A stretch of DNA of 64,000 nt, from the NCBI RefSeq assembly GCF_018991925.1, contig NW_024737068.1, forward strand, positions 4,060,947 through 4,124,946, in the 5' to 3' direction. The stretch's first letter is position 1. Every line of letters begins with the position of its first letter. Under the pieces are notes generated by a model. That model had not been told where the DNA came from, did no database searches, and saw only the letters and a program-made list of their open reading frames with translations. Shown in pieces: positions 43,022-52,916 of this stretch. The position numbers were made by a program, and so were the translations under genes. The DNA comes from Homarus americanus. Its lineage: Eukaryota > Arthropoda > Malacostraca > Decapoda > Nephropidae.

Positions 43022-43934
43022 ATGGCCGTCGTGGATCGATGTGTTGTGGGGAAACAGGGACGGTGTGTGAGGAAAGACGACCCCCTGGCAACTCTATTAA
43101 GTCAGCTGAAGCAGTTGAGGAGAGAGATAGACGTTTTAAAGGGGGAGAAGGAAGCCTTTAGGACTGAACTCCTTCAGGTAGGTGTCCTTCCTAACAGGAC
43201 ACCTGCGAATGAGGGTCAGGAGGAGCAGGGGTGGAGAGTGGTTGTCTCCAAGAGTCTAGGATCAGACTCAGGAAAGCTGACCAGGGTGTGGAGTGCAGTA
43301 ATCCCTACCAAGCGTTGGAGGAAGCTGGAGAGGAAGAGAAGAGGCAGGATGGTGTGGTGCCAGGACAGAAAAGGGCAATTGTTCAAACCCTGCCCAGAGG
43401 TAATGTCGTGGTAATTGGGGACAGCCAGGTGAGGTTCTTAGATAGGACTTTTTGTGCAAGAGATAGGAAACGTAGGACTAGGGTGTGTTTTCCTGGGTCT
43501 GGGATAGGGAATGTTATGTAGCCGAGAGGATAGATTGGGTTTTGTCAGGGGAGGGTACCAAGCCAGTAGTGTGTCTTACTGAAGGAGGTGACGACATAGG
43601 AAGGGTTAGGAGTGAGTATCTTTTCAAGGGGTATAGGGAGGCGCTAAGGAAGGTAAGATATAGGGGAGGGATCCCGATAGTATGTGGTACTTTGCTTAGA
43701 AGAGGAGTTGGCGGTAAATGTCTGTCCAGGGAAATTGCTATAAATTGTCGACTGGAAAAACATCGTGCAAGCAATGGTTGGGCGTTCATTGATAACTGGC
43801 AACAATTCTATGTCAACGACTACCTGTACATTCGTGACGGAGTACACTTGTCTCGCGCAGGGGTAAAGACGTTGTCTGCATCCCTGGAGGTCAGGTTAAG
43901 TGGGAGCCATAAATGTAAACTATACAAACAGTAG
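43022..43934 (+). pseudogene. CR1-like ORF1: coiled coil plus SGNH esterase-like domain (frameshifted)
   Basis: The first frame (43022-43414) has a Leu-heptad segment (LLSQLKQLRREIDVLKGEKE). A second frame (to 43521) carries VVIGDSQVRFLDRTFC, the GDS nucleophile block. A third frame (43485-43934) carries VCLTEGGDDIGRV (block III-like GG-x-D), GIPIVCGTLLRR, and YIRDGVHLSRAGVKTLSASL with the DGxH catalytic block. Esterase-type ORF1 proteins are known in CR1-group LINEs. Two frameshifts (near 43400 and 43500-43520) break it. Confidence 0.75.
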
Positions 43935-44606
43935 GAGCGTTAGAGATAATATAGACTTGCTGAGAGCGGTTGTACGCACCGAGAATGTAGACGTCATACC
44001 AATTACCGAAGCTTGGATGAATGTTGCAGCATGAACTTTTTGTCAGAGTACCACATAGAAGGGTACAACCTTTTTAACAAGGACAGGGAAGGTAGGAAAA
44101 GGGAAGGAGTCACAATCGTCGTCAGGGATACATTAACATGTTGTATTAAAAATTCAATAAAGGTTGAAATAGGAACCGAGTCTGTATGGGCAGAAATTAC
44201 GGAAGGAAGGAAAAAACTAATTATGGGAGTGATTTATATGCCCCCAAGTCTTGGGAAAGAAGCAGCTCAACCCATACAGCAGGAAATGAGTAGGGCAGCA
44301 AAATACAACAACATGTGCATTATGGGGGATTTTAACTTCAGAAATATTGACTGGGACAACATTATAGGTGACTATGAATCTGAAGACTTCCTCGACGCAG
44401 TGCTGGACAATTTTTTAAAACAACTAATTATAGAACCTACTAGAGGTGACAATATATTAGACCTAGGATTAACAAATAAGGAAAATATTATCAAAGATTT
44501 CAAAAAAGGGGAAGAACTAGGGAGCAGTGATCACAGAGAAATCAGGTTCACCCTAAATTGGAAAACGAAAAACAATGACAATATGGACAGAGTTCCAGAC
44601 TTTTGA
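43935..44606 (+). pseudogene. CR1-like apurinic-type endonuclease
   Basis: The domain begins near IDLLRAVVRTENVDVIPITE-AWMN (about 43953), shifts frame near 44020, and then runs open to 44606. Motifs: GVTIVVRDTLTCCIKN, VWAEITEGRKKLIMGVIYMP, CIMGDFNFRNIDWDN (catalytic GDFN), GDNILDLGLTN, and LGSSDHREIRFTL (catalytic SDH). It nicks target DNA to prime reverse transcription. One frameshift makes this copy inactive. Confidence 0.8.
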
Positions 44607-46270
44607 TCGTCGGATTATGAGGGATTGAGAAGGTTCCGAGGTGAGGTCGCCTGGGAACAGTCGGGTCAGTCCCCGGAAGGAAAGGGTGAAGTCATCGGCG
44701 ACACAACAACTTATCATGACATAGGAATAAAGAAAGGAATTCATAAGAAATTAAAGGGAGGGGAGGAGCATCTCAGAAATAGGAATATTAATAAAAATGT
44801 AAGGAAGGCAAAGAGGGACTACAAAATCAGGATAGCAGGAGAATCCAAGGCGAATCCCAAGGGAATTTTCCAGGTATATACGACAAAGGTCAAGGACAAA
44901 GTGGAGCCTTCTTATCAGTTTTCACAGAAAAAATTCACAAGGAAATGGCAGAGGTAAAACTGATATTTAGGGGAAATTAAGAAGAGAAATTAAAGAATAT
45001 CCCTATCAGAAAAGAGGATGTTCTTAAGAAGATAAATAAATTAAAGAAAAAATAATTCCCAGAACCAGATGAAATTTTCCCTCGCGTTTTGAAAGAGTGT
45101 AAAGAACAGATTAGCAGACCCCTCGTAAATAATATTTACAAAATCATTTGACACGGGAGTTGTGCCAGACTTATGGTAGCAGGCAAATGTAGTTCCCATA
45201 TTAAAAAGGGAGACATAACATCAGCGTCAAATTACTGGGCGATTCGTTTGACATCAGTAATGGGGAAATTTATTAAATCAATTATAGCAATAGCATCCGA
45301 TCGCATTTAGAGAAAACAAATCAATCTACGACTCTTAACATGGATTTACAAGGGGAAAATCTTGTCTAACAAATCAGCTGACGTTTTTTAGAAAAGTCTT
45401 CCAGGTAGTAGATAATGACGAGTATTACGATGTTATTTACTAAGACTTTAGCAAAGCGTTTGAGAGAGTACCGCATTAGAGGATTCTGAGAAAAGTTAAG
45501 GCTCATGGTATTGAGGGGAAAGTTTTAAATTGGATAAAATCATGGTTCACCGATAAAACACAGAGGGTCAACGCAGATGGTGTTAGATCTGAGTGGGGCT
45601 GTGGAACCAGTGGGGTTCCCCAGGGGTCAGTACTAGGCCCATTCTTGTTCTTAATCTACATAAACTATCTAGATACTGGGATCAGCAGTGACATAAGCAA
45701 GTTTACGGATGACACCAAAATAGGGCGGCAGATTAATTCAGGGTGGGATGCAAATGCACTATAGAAGGATTTAAATAAACTGCAGGAGTGGTCAGAAAAA
45801 TGGTAAATGAAATTCAACACCAGCAAGTGTAGCATACTTAATATTGGAAGAACAAATTCTGTCAATGTATACAGCCTTAACAACATCAACCTACTGAAGG
45901 GGTGCTTGCAAGCCCTACAGCCTAGAAAACAGTGCGTTAATGTTCGAATTAAGGCAAACAGTGTATTACGTTTTATATCTAGAAGTGTAAGTAATAAGAG
46001 CGCGGAGGTCATATTGCAACTATGTCTTGCGCTAGTCAGGCCGCACCTCAATTATGCTAATCAGTTCTGGTGCCCTTCTTATGGAATGGATATCAATTCA
46101 CTGGAGTCGGTGCAGCGAAGAATGACGAAAATGATTCCGGGACTTAGAAACCTTGCATTTCAAATTACATTAAAGAAAGTAAACTTGCATTCCCTCGAAA
46201 GACGAAGAGTGTGGTGAGATATGATAAAAGTATTTATGTGGGTGAAAGGAATCAATAAAGGAATTATAGA
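44607..46270 (+). pseudogene. CR1-like reverse transcriptase (multiply broken)
   Basis: The linker has NPKGIFQVYTTKVKDKVEPS (44850-44910). RT motifs in alternating frames: PEPDEIFPRVLKECKEQ (about 45060-45110), VPQGS-type GVPQGSVLGPFLFLIYIN (about 45613-45665), FTDDTKIGRQINSG (about 45700-45740; Thr where Ala is usual in FADD), EWSEKW-stop-MKFNTSKCSIL, then PRKQCVNVRIKANSVLRFIS and LVRPHLNYANQFWCPSYGMD, RMTKMIPGLRNLAF. Several stops (e.g. TAA at about 45805). Inactive. Confidence 0.8.
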
Positions 46271-46559
46271 TAAAGTTCTTACAGTATAATATCCGAGCAG
46301 GATAGGACTCGTAGCAACGGATTTAAGTTGGATAAGTTCAGATTTAGGAGATAGGAAGGAACTGGTTTACAAATAGGGTGGTATACGAGTGGAACAAGCT
46401 TAGCAACTTTGTAGTAAGTGCTGGAACTCTGGAAAGTTTTAAAAGGAGGCAAGATAGATTCATGGATGGTAGAGAGTGGTTGTAACTCTCGACAGGAGCT
46501 GCCATGCACAGGCTAACCGGCTTATTGCAGACTCCTTCTTTTCTTATGTTCTTATGTTC

Positions 46560-47098
46560 TTAGGTCTTCCTGTAGTTTTGCGGAGTCCTCGTCTGATGTA
46601 ATTACACGCCCTATTTTAGTGTCATCAGCAAATTTACTTATGTTGTTGTCTTCTCCGATATCTATGTCGTTTATATATATAATAAATAATAATGGTCCAA
46701 ATACTGAGCCTTGGGCTACTCCACTAGTGACATTACTCCAATAAGATTACTGCCGTTAATGCTCACTCGCTGTTTCCTGTCCTGTAACCACGCCCTAATC
46801 CATTTTAGAATATCTCCTCCAATGCCATGAGCCTTCACTTTTCTTATTATTCTTTCGTGGGGGACTCTGTCAAAGGCTTTGCAAAAGTCAAGATATACCA
46901 CATCATAGTCGTGCCCGTCGTCCACTGATTCGAAAACAACTGAAAAGAATGTTCATAGATTAGTTAGACATGAACGCCCGCTTGTGAATCCATGTTGGGA
47001 ATCAATGATCAACTTGTGCTTTTCCAGGTGATTTCTAATAGAACTTAAAATTATTGCTTCCAGTAATTTGCCTAAAATTGATGTTAGGTATGTTCTAG
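46560..47098 (-). pseudogene. CR1-like LINE (host copy), RT palm part
   Basis: Minus strand from about 47098: LTSILGKLLEAIILSSIRNH, DSQHGFTSGRSCLTN, DYDVVYLDFCKAFDRVPHER (catalytic region), KWIRAWLQDRKQRVSINGS, SKFADDTKIGRVITSDEDSA-KLQEDL, ending at 46560. The next residues (NKFFEWFEKW) lie at 42957, so the + CR1 interrupts this gene between Leu and Asn. It has frameshifts of its own around 46690 and 46930. Confidence 0.8.
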
Positions 47099-47465
47099 GT
47101 CCTTTAACCGTTGATTCCGTCAGGGTTAATGAGGCTGCAACATGTACGACGTATATTATATAGGGTTTTAGTAGCGAAACCCAATTGTCTGTTGTCTATT
47201 TATTTTGGAACTATCTCAGATACAGTTCCAAGTGAATATCACCATAACCTAATCACTGTAGCTATGAGCGTTAAGAGGAGGACGGAGGCTATGCTAAATA
47301 GCTCTGCTAAATACGTCCGGTTGGTGCGAGGTGTTGAGTAATAATGCTGCAGGCAACCGGCTTTTAAACGCTGACCTTAAGAGTCTCATAACCGCGCCTC
47401 AAGGAACCTACCCATCACGTGATATGACCATGTCACCTCATAGCCAGTGGAAAGTTACAGGGGGT
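47099..47465. other. no gene recognised
   Basis: Sequence between the CR1 host copy and the I-like LINE copy B. A 76-codon frame (47111-47341) has no recognisable domain. Confidence 0.45.
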
Positions 47466-48988
47466 GATATGATTATATAAACCCAATGTACTGCCGGAAC
47501 GCGCATGCGTGCCGTAGTGTCAACAAAGGCTGTAAGGGACTGCTCCTTAAAAGTCGTATTTCTGACGAATTCAGCGAGTCTACTAATCCCAGCCTGTGCA
47601 GACAACTATAGTAAGACCCAGTTATCATTACAGTAGCATCTATTTTTGCTTTACTTGTGGACTTTGTCATTTTGGGGGGATAAAAACGTCTGGTCCTATC
47701 ACCCGGTCCCTCTGGGCAAAGTTTTTCAAGTTTGCGCATGCGCAATGTGAAGTGTGACGTAGCAGTGACGTCTGTGCCATTCCACCTTACTGCAGTCATG
47801 CCAACGTGCCCTATGCCCGCCGTTAAACGCTCCCGTCCGTTGGAGACGGTGGCAGTAGATGACAGTGATGCTGACGACTTTCTTCTTGAAGACAAGTCAA
47901 AGAAGCAGAAACCTCAGAAGTCAGGGTCTCCAGCAGGGGCTACGGCTCCCACTCGCACCCCGTCTGAGGCTGAAGAGGGTGGCCTCCTCCTGTCATCGGG
48001 GTCCCCAAGTGAGCTTACATGTGGCTCAATGATCGACCCTCCACCGACGATGGACATAGGGGATTCCCTTTGTCTCCCTGCCCCGTCGCGCCTTCGTCGT
48101 TTCGCCTTTCCTCGGGACTTGCCTCTGAGTACACGGACGACCTGGTTCTTCCATCACTGCTCTCCACTTCAGGACTCAACACTTCGCCTCCGCCGAGGTC
48201 CTACAGCCGTAATAGTCATCACACAAATGGACGAGACGATACGCCTGCTCACCTGCTCACTCAGGTGGGCTTTCCTTCTCCCCAGGGGGAGGTGATGCTG
48301 AAGTTCACCACCTTCACCCCAGAAACTCGTCGTACCAAGGTAATGGTTCGCCACGTACCCTGGGAGATTCCCATCGGCGATCTTTGCCCTCTTCTCCCAC
48401 AACTACTAGACATGGAGCGTCGCATCAACACGGTCTCCAAACGTCCAACGAACTCATCGGCTGGTGGGTGGGGCCCCCTCCCTCCGAAGGTGAATGTAGG
48501 ACCACTTCACAACTGTCCTCTCGACCGATTTATCGGAACCCCGAAAATCTGTGGTCGTTGCCAATCGTGGAAACACCGCACCTGGGAGTGCACGAGGATG
48601 GTCGCCTGCAGTTTCTGTGCAGGTCCTCACGACACAGTGGAATGCAAATCGAAAATTCAGAACAAAATCCCAGTTATTCCACGGTATGTCAATTGCCATG
48701 GCAGTCACCACGCCTGGAATGCCAATTCCCCACAGCGTCCTGGCACTCGCCCGGGGAAAACTTACTTTGTACCACCGCCCATGTCTCTGACGAAGCCCCT
48801 GTCAACCAAATCTCTCTCCTACCCATCACCGCCTCTTCCATCCACCAAGGATTTCCCATTGATCTCCTCTCCTCTACCATCCCCCCTATCACCCCTACCA
48901 CCCATCCTTTCTCCCCTCCCTCCCTCTCCCTACCGTTCTTGGAACAAGGTCGTTGCCGGCCCTGCCACACAGTCACCACCACCTCCTG
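47466..48988 (+). mobile_element. I-like LINE, copy B (5' part only)
   Basis: Same family as copy A: 48046-48988 matches 27507-28434 closely. It extends further 5' to include the ORF1 start and a 5' region with TATATAA (47474-47480) and two palindromic NRF-1-like boxes (GCGCATGCGT 47501-47510; TGCGCATGCGCA 47733-47744). It ends abruptly at 48988 against a CR1-like fragment, so EN, RT and RNase H are missing. The exact 5' boundary is not determined. Confidence 0.7.
47798..48988 (+). pseudogene. I-like LINE ORF1 (gag-like, zinc knuckles), copy B
   Basis: Start MPTCPMPAVKRSRPLETVAV at 47798 (an upstream in-frame ATG at 47732 exists), then an acidic/basic N-terminus (DDSDADDFLLEDKSKKQKPQ), MDIGDSLCLPAPSRLRR, and after frameshifts EVMLKFTTFTPETRRTKVMV. 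The knuckle region from about 48545 reads KICGRCQSWKHRTWECTRM-, VACSFCAGPHDTVECKSKIQ and RYVNCHGSHHAWNANSPQRP: three C/H knuckles in tandem. A Pro/Ser tail follows to the truncation. RNA-binding gag-like protein of an I-type LINE; broken by frameshifts near 48180-48290. Confidence 0.75.
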
Positions 48989-49432
48989 TTCATAGTCACC
49001 TATAATGTTGTCCCAGTCAATATTTCTGAAGTTGAAATCCCCTATAATGCACAGGTTGTTGTATTTTGCTGCCCTTCTCATTTCCTGCCATATGGGCTGA
49101 GCTGCTTTTTTTCCCCAAGACTTGGGGGTCTGTAAATCACTCCCATAATTAGTTTTTCTCTTCCTTCCGCAATTTCTACCTATGCAGACTCGGTTCCTAC
49201 TTCACCCTTTATTGAATTATTAATACAACATTTTAATGTATCCCTGACGAAGAGTGCGACCCCTCCCCCCTTCCTACTTTCCCTGTCCTTGTGAAAAAGG
49301 TTGTACTCTATGGTACTCTGATAAAAAGTTCTTGCTCGCCAGATTCATCCAAGTTTCGGTCATTGCTATGACATCCACATTCACGGTACATACAACCGCT
49401 CTCAGCAAGTCTATTTGTATAGTATACATTTA
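48989..49432 (-). pseudogene. CR1-like endonuclease fragment
   Basis: The minus strand repeats 43940-44385 of the CR1-like element: AAKYNNLCIIGDFNFRNIDW-DNIIGDYE with the GDFN motif, and upstream VVCTVNVDVIAMTETWMN-like and LFHKDRESRKEGGGVALFVR-like stretches. Truncated at both ends. It may have belonged to the CR1 host copy at 42222-47098 (inference). Confidence 0.75.
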
Positions 49433-49439
49433 AACCTAC

Positions 49440-50104
49440 CCTTCCCTGGTCCTGTTTTATCCCTTGTCCTGAGTAACCAATTTTACTCCACAGGACCAGT
49501 TTGTTTTTTGACTGGCACTTACCCCGACCTCTCTCTACTGGCGAACCCCCCCCACCTCTCTTTGAAGGGATTTAACAAGACTTCTGATGGTTATCGTGTT
49601 GATTTCCGCAGAGCAAAGATTAGGGCAGGGGAAACATGCCAGCAATTTTCAATCCACTTGGGTCGTTTGTTTCAACAATGGCTAGAGGCGTCAGAGGTTG
49701 ATGAAACCTTTGTGTCTCTCACTAACTTTAGTGTACTGGTTCAGTTTCTGTCTTTTCTACAGCCAGACCTGAGAATATTCATCAAGGGATGCAGGCCAGC
49801 GACGCTAGGAGAAGCTGTACAACTTGCTGACAACTGGGCGTCCGCCCGCAACGCCTACCCCAAGTCTCCCACTCCTCCAGTGAAGAACACGAAGCCTCCG
49901 TCCTCCGAGGAACCATTCCAAGGAGTAGAGAGGAGTAGTTCACCGGCCGTGCAGTGTCACAATTACAGAGAGGGGCACATTCGTTCTCGCTGTCCCAGGA
50001 ATCTACGCGTCTTCAAATCTACCGACATTCATCAGCCCAGCTACAAGGTCGGATTCTGTTTGGAAGACAGGAGCTGTCCCGTTATTGTGTCAGCGGAACG
50101 ATAA
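49440..50104 (+). pseudogene. Ty3/gypsy gag with degenerate zinc knuckle
   Basis: Open frame 49415-50104. After an unrelated lead-in it encodes a capsid-type helical region (GYRVDFRRAKIRAGETCQQF, FSIHLGRLFQQWLEASEVDE, FLQPDLRIFIKGCRPATLGE, AVQLADNWASARNAYPK), then a Pro-rich linker and one knuckle CHNYREGHIRSRC in which the second Cys is Tyr. This is the retroviral-type capsid/nucleocapsid layout common in arthropod gypsy elements. The N-terminus is missing. Confidence 0.7.
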
Positions 50105-50406
50105 ATGGGTCTTGGGCATCTACTATCATTAGGGACACCGGTTGCTCTTGTATTATTGTCTCTGAGGAAGCCTTGCCTGACGCTGACGTCTCCAGCTGCT
50201 CGAAGGTTAGTGTCGCCGATTACTTAGGCCGTGTTGACCAGTTCCCTGTTGTTAAGTGCTATCTGCGTTGCCCCTATTTCATTGGTTGGTCTGATGTGGT
50301 AAGAGCGCCCATTAAATTCGCTGGTGTTCTCATTGGTAATGATCCCGGAGTTCGTGACCCTAATGACCCGGAACCCTTAAAACTTAAAACTCTCCTTGCC
50401 ACCTAA
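50085..50406 (+). pseudogene. Ty3/gypsy aspartic protease
   Basis: In the frame overlapping the gag end, GTINGSWASTIIRDTGCSCI holds the D-T-G active-site triad (about 50145-50153), followed by IVSEEALPD, VADYLGRVDQFPVVKCYLRC and APIKFAGVLIGNDPGVRDPN. The layout matches retroviral-type pepsin-fold proteases of gypsy elements. A stop at 50404 ends the frame where RT should begin. Confidence 0.7.
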
Positions 50407-51130
50407 CCACGCCAAATCGCCACCTGCCGACGTCGCCTCGCCACCCTCACACGCCACCTCACCTCCAGCAAAGGTCCAAGCTGTGGAGACACGGTCGGCG
50501 AAGGTGAAACGACTGCATTCCCTGGTTCTGCCGAAATTGCAGCCACTGATTGTAACGCCCAAGGAGTTCGCCAAGCTCCAAGCTTCGTGTACCACTCAGA
50601 CGCGGGTTAGGAAGAAGGTGACTTCCTGGAAGGAGGACCAGGCTAGAGATGGGTCTGTTTACAAGTTTGTTTGTATTGATGGTCTGTTACATAGGTGTTG
50701 TAAGTCATCCAAGCAACGAGCCAAAGTCGGTCAGTTTTTGCTGGTTGTACCTGCTGATTGTCGTAGCAACATTCTCTCTGTAGCTCAAGAGAGCCCTCTA
50801 GCAGGACACTGTTCTCATAGGAAGACTTATATGAAGGTTGCTGATCAATTTTACTGGCCAGGTATGGGAGCAGATATTAGAGGCTTTTATAGGAGTTGTG
50901 ATAGGTGCCAGCGTATGTCTGCCAAGGGTAGAGTTCATCCTGTTCCTCTTAAACCTTTACCCATTATTACAGAGCCATTTTCTCGGGTAGCCATAGCTTT
51001 TGTTGGACCACTCTCATCCCCTTCCGCTAAGAAGCCTAAATTATATCAAGCTGATTTGTTAAAGAAATATCATTGCAAAGCCCACATTAACTTTGCTCGT
51101 GTCCTTGACGACGTTCCCAAGCTGGAGTAA
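50396..51130 (+). pseudogene. Ty3/gypsy integrase zinc-binding part fused to pol end by deletion
   Basis: The frame starts in a Pro/Ser/Ala-rich stretch, then TSWKEDQARDGSVYKFVCID, LLHRCCKSS, LLVVPADCRSNILSVAQESP, and the H2C2 zinc-binding motif: AGHCSHRKTYMKVADQFYWP…YRSCDRCQRM. It enters the integrase core (ITEPFSRVAIAFVGPLSSPS; Ala replaces the catalytic Asp in the usual V-A-x-D-F/L-V-G-P) and jumps straight to a pol C-terminal tail (LYQADLLKKYH). The RT-RNase H block and most of the integrase core are absent. Confidence 0.75.
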
Positions 51131-51408
51131 GGCGAGGCACTACCCTGCAAGAGTTCGTGTGAAGTTCAGGTGCCAGACTCGGATGATCTCGGTTGTCAGT
51201 TACCGACAACACATGATGTTATAGAAGAATCCTCTACGACTGGCAATGGGCCCAAACTTAAACCTGGACTGAAGTGGATCCCACGTGCAGTTCCTTGATA
51301 CGGCCTTTCGATATTTGGATATCATGTTACCACTTTTTTTTTGTGACCATTTGTTGCAGGATTATGTTTTTTTTTCCAATCTTAAGCTTTAATCTACTGT
51401 GGGAGCTG
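51131..51408 (+). other. gypsy 3' untranslated region
   Basis: No domain; sequence between the pol tail and the candidate LTR. T-runs near 51330 and 51367. Confidence 0.4.
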
Positions 51409-51955
51409 TGTAAGGGCGGTAACGAGCGGGATGGTTGTCCGCCGCTCATTTGCTTGTTCCCGGCCCCACTAGGGGGGGTAGACGTAGGTGAGAAGGTCGA
51501 TGCTGCCTCGGCGCACACCAGACACTATCCAGCCAGCACCACAGCTGTTACTTCCTCCGCTGTTCGATTCCAACTCTGGTTGTGTACTCATCGGAGGTTC
51601 CTGGGACTCGTGGGCTGATTCCCCAGTCCTTCACTATTCGGCTGTTAACTCTGGTTACCTACTCCAGCTACTGCCACGGCTGCCACGTCATCGCCACTTC
51701 CTCCACGCCCTATCCACCGTCCGTGCCCTGGCGTCTCTCCTGTATGGCAAGACATCGCCCACCAACGCCGGCACCAAGTGAGGAAGCTCCCCCAGACCTT
51801 CCATCTGAGAGCGGACCACGGCATTACCAGAATATTCCACCGGGCTGGTTAGGAGTGTTCATCTGCAGCTGTAGGAAATACCTGTAATTTGTTGTATTGT
51901 GATTATTTTCGTAGTAAAGAAATGTCAATCTCTAACGGTTGTTTGTTACCCCTTG
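51409..51955 (+). mobile_element. candidate 3' LTR of the deleted gypsy element
   Basis: TGTAAGGGCGGTAAC at 51409 and GGTTGTTTGTTACCCCTT ending near 51955 are imperfect inverted ends. AGTAAA at 51912 could be its poly(A) signal. Position downstream of pol fits. No second copy is present, so the boundaries are tentative. Confidence 0.35.
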
Positions 51956-52310
51956 GTTCTTGACTTTCCTTTTATAAGATTCTAATTAGGCTGGCAAGGG
52001 GTTTACATCCCAAAGTCCAGGCCTTTACATCAAGCAATAGCAATATGGGAAAACTATAAGAATCTGAGGGCCCCACATTGCAACAACTAATACACAGATG
52101 GTGGCCAAGAAAACATAAAAAAATGTGATATAGAACCAGAACCACTGCACACACACTAAAAATTTTAATACAAAACCCAATCAACAAAATACAAACTCAC
52201 CCCCCAAAAATTTTAAATAAAAAAGATGGCGATACCTCTTCAAATACATAAGGACCTGGAGGGGCCCCCCAAGCAAAAAATTATATGCTCGTATTTTAAT
52301 TACAATAACC
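51956..52310. other. no gene recognised
   Basis: AT-rich sequence with A-runs; nothing identifiable. Confidence 0.5.
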
Positions 52311-52453
52311 ACCAAAGTTGTCTGAAAATGTACAGGGTGATTCATAACTTTATTTCCACTATAATGGTGACTAAAAAATAATTACAAAGCACAGTAACCT
52401 ACGATGTTTTTTCTATTTGAAGTTATTTTTACACATTTACACAGAACAAATTT

Positions 52454-52570
52454 TCACTACTCAATGTGGCCTCCATTAGCATCTGTGCAAATGTGTGAAG
52501 ATGCATTAATGCCACATTCCGGCTATTTGAAAGATGCATTGATGCTAATGGAGGCCACATTGGGTAGTGA
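52454..52570. repeat. inverted repeat TCACTACTCAATGTGGCCTC
   Basis: Arms of about 36 bp (52454-52489 and 52533-52570) around a 43-bp centre; both contain CAATGTGGCCTCCATTAGCATC. ACAGGGTGATTCATAACTTT at about 52333 resembles the terminus of a DNA transposon, so this may be part of a MITE. Confidence 0.65.
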
Positions 52571-52916
52571 CACTTTATTTCTTAATGGAGATTAGCCCAC
52601 CCGGGCATGGGTCACTTGTCATGGTCACAATTGCACAGCTAGTATGTTCACTACTTAGGTATTCATATTATGCTCCACCATCCACAAAACATGTGTGAAA
52701 CTAATGAGTTAACTCTAAAAAGAGACTTGTTTTCAACAGCGAAAGGTACCATCCGTTGTCTCTAAAATTCCTGAAGTACACCCTTAAGGAGCCCACACAC
52801 TATCAAATATGTTTGTCAAACATGGTGTTTGATCCTTCATCATACTTCGCCACACACTTTACAACTAGAATGATCAAACTTAAGTTGGTGTCTGGTACGC
52901 GCCACCTCTAAACTGG

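Larger units (their letters stand above)
42958..46561 (+). mobile_element. CR1-like LINE (3.6 kb) inserted into another CR1-like copy
   Basis: Order: ORF1 with coiled coil and SGNH-hydrolase-like domain (43022-43933), endonuclease (about 43935-44606), RT (about 44980-46260), 3' end TTCTTTTCTTATG-TTCTTATG-TTCTTA (about 46536-46561), the 8-bp repeated tail expected of CR1-group LINEs. TTAGG occurs at both borders (42953-42957 and 46560-46564), a probable short target duplication. Length and domain order suggest near full length, with several frameshifts. Confidence 0.8.
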
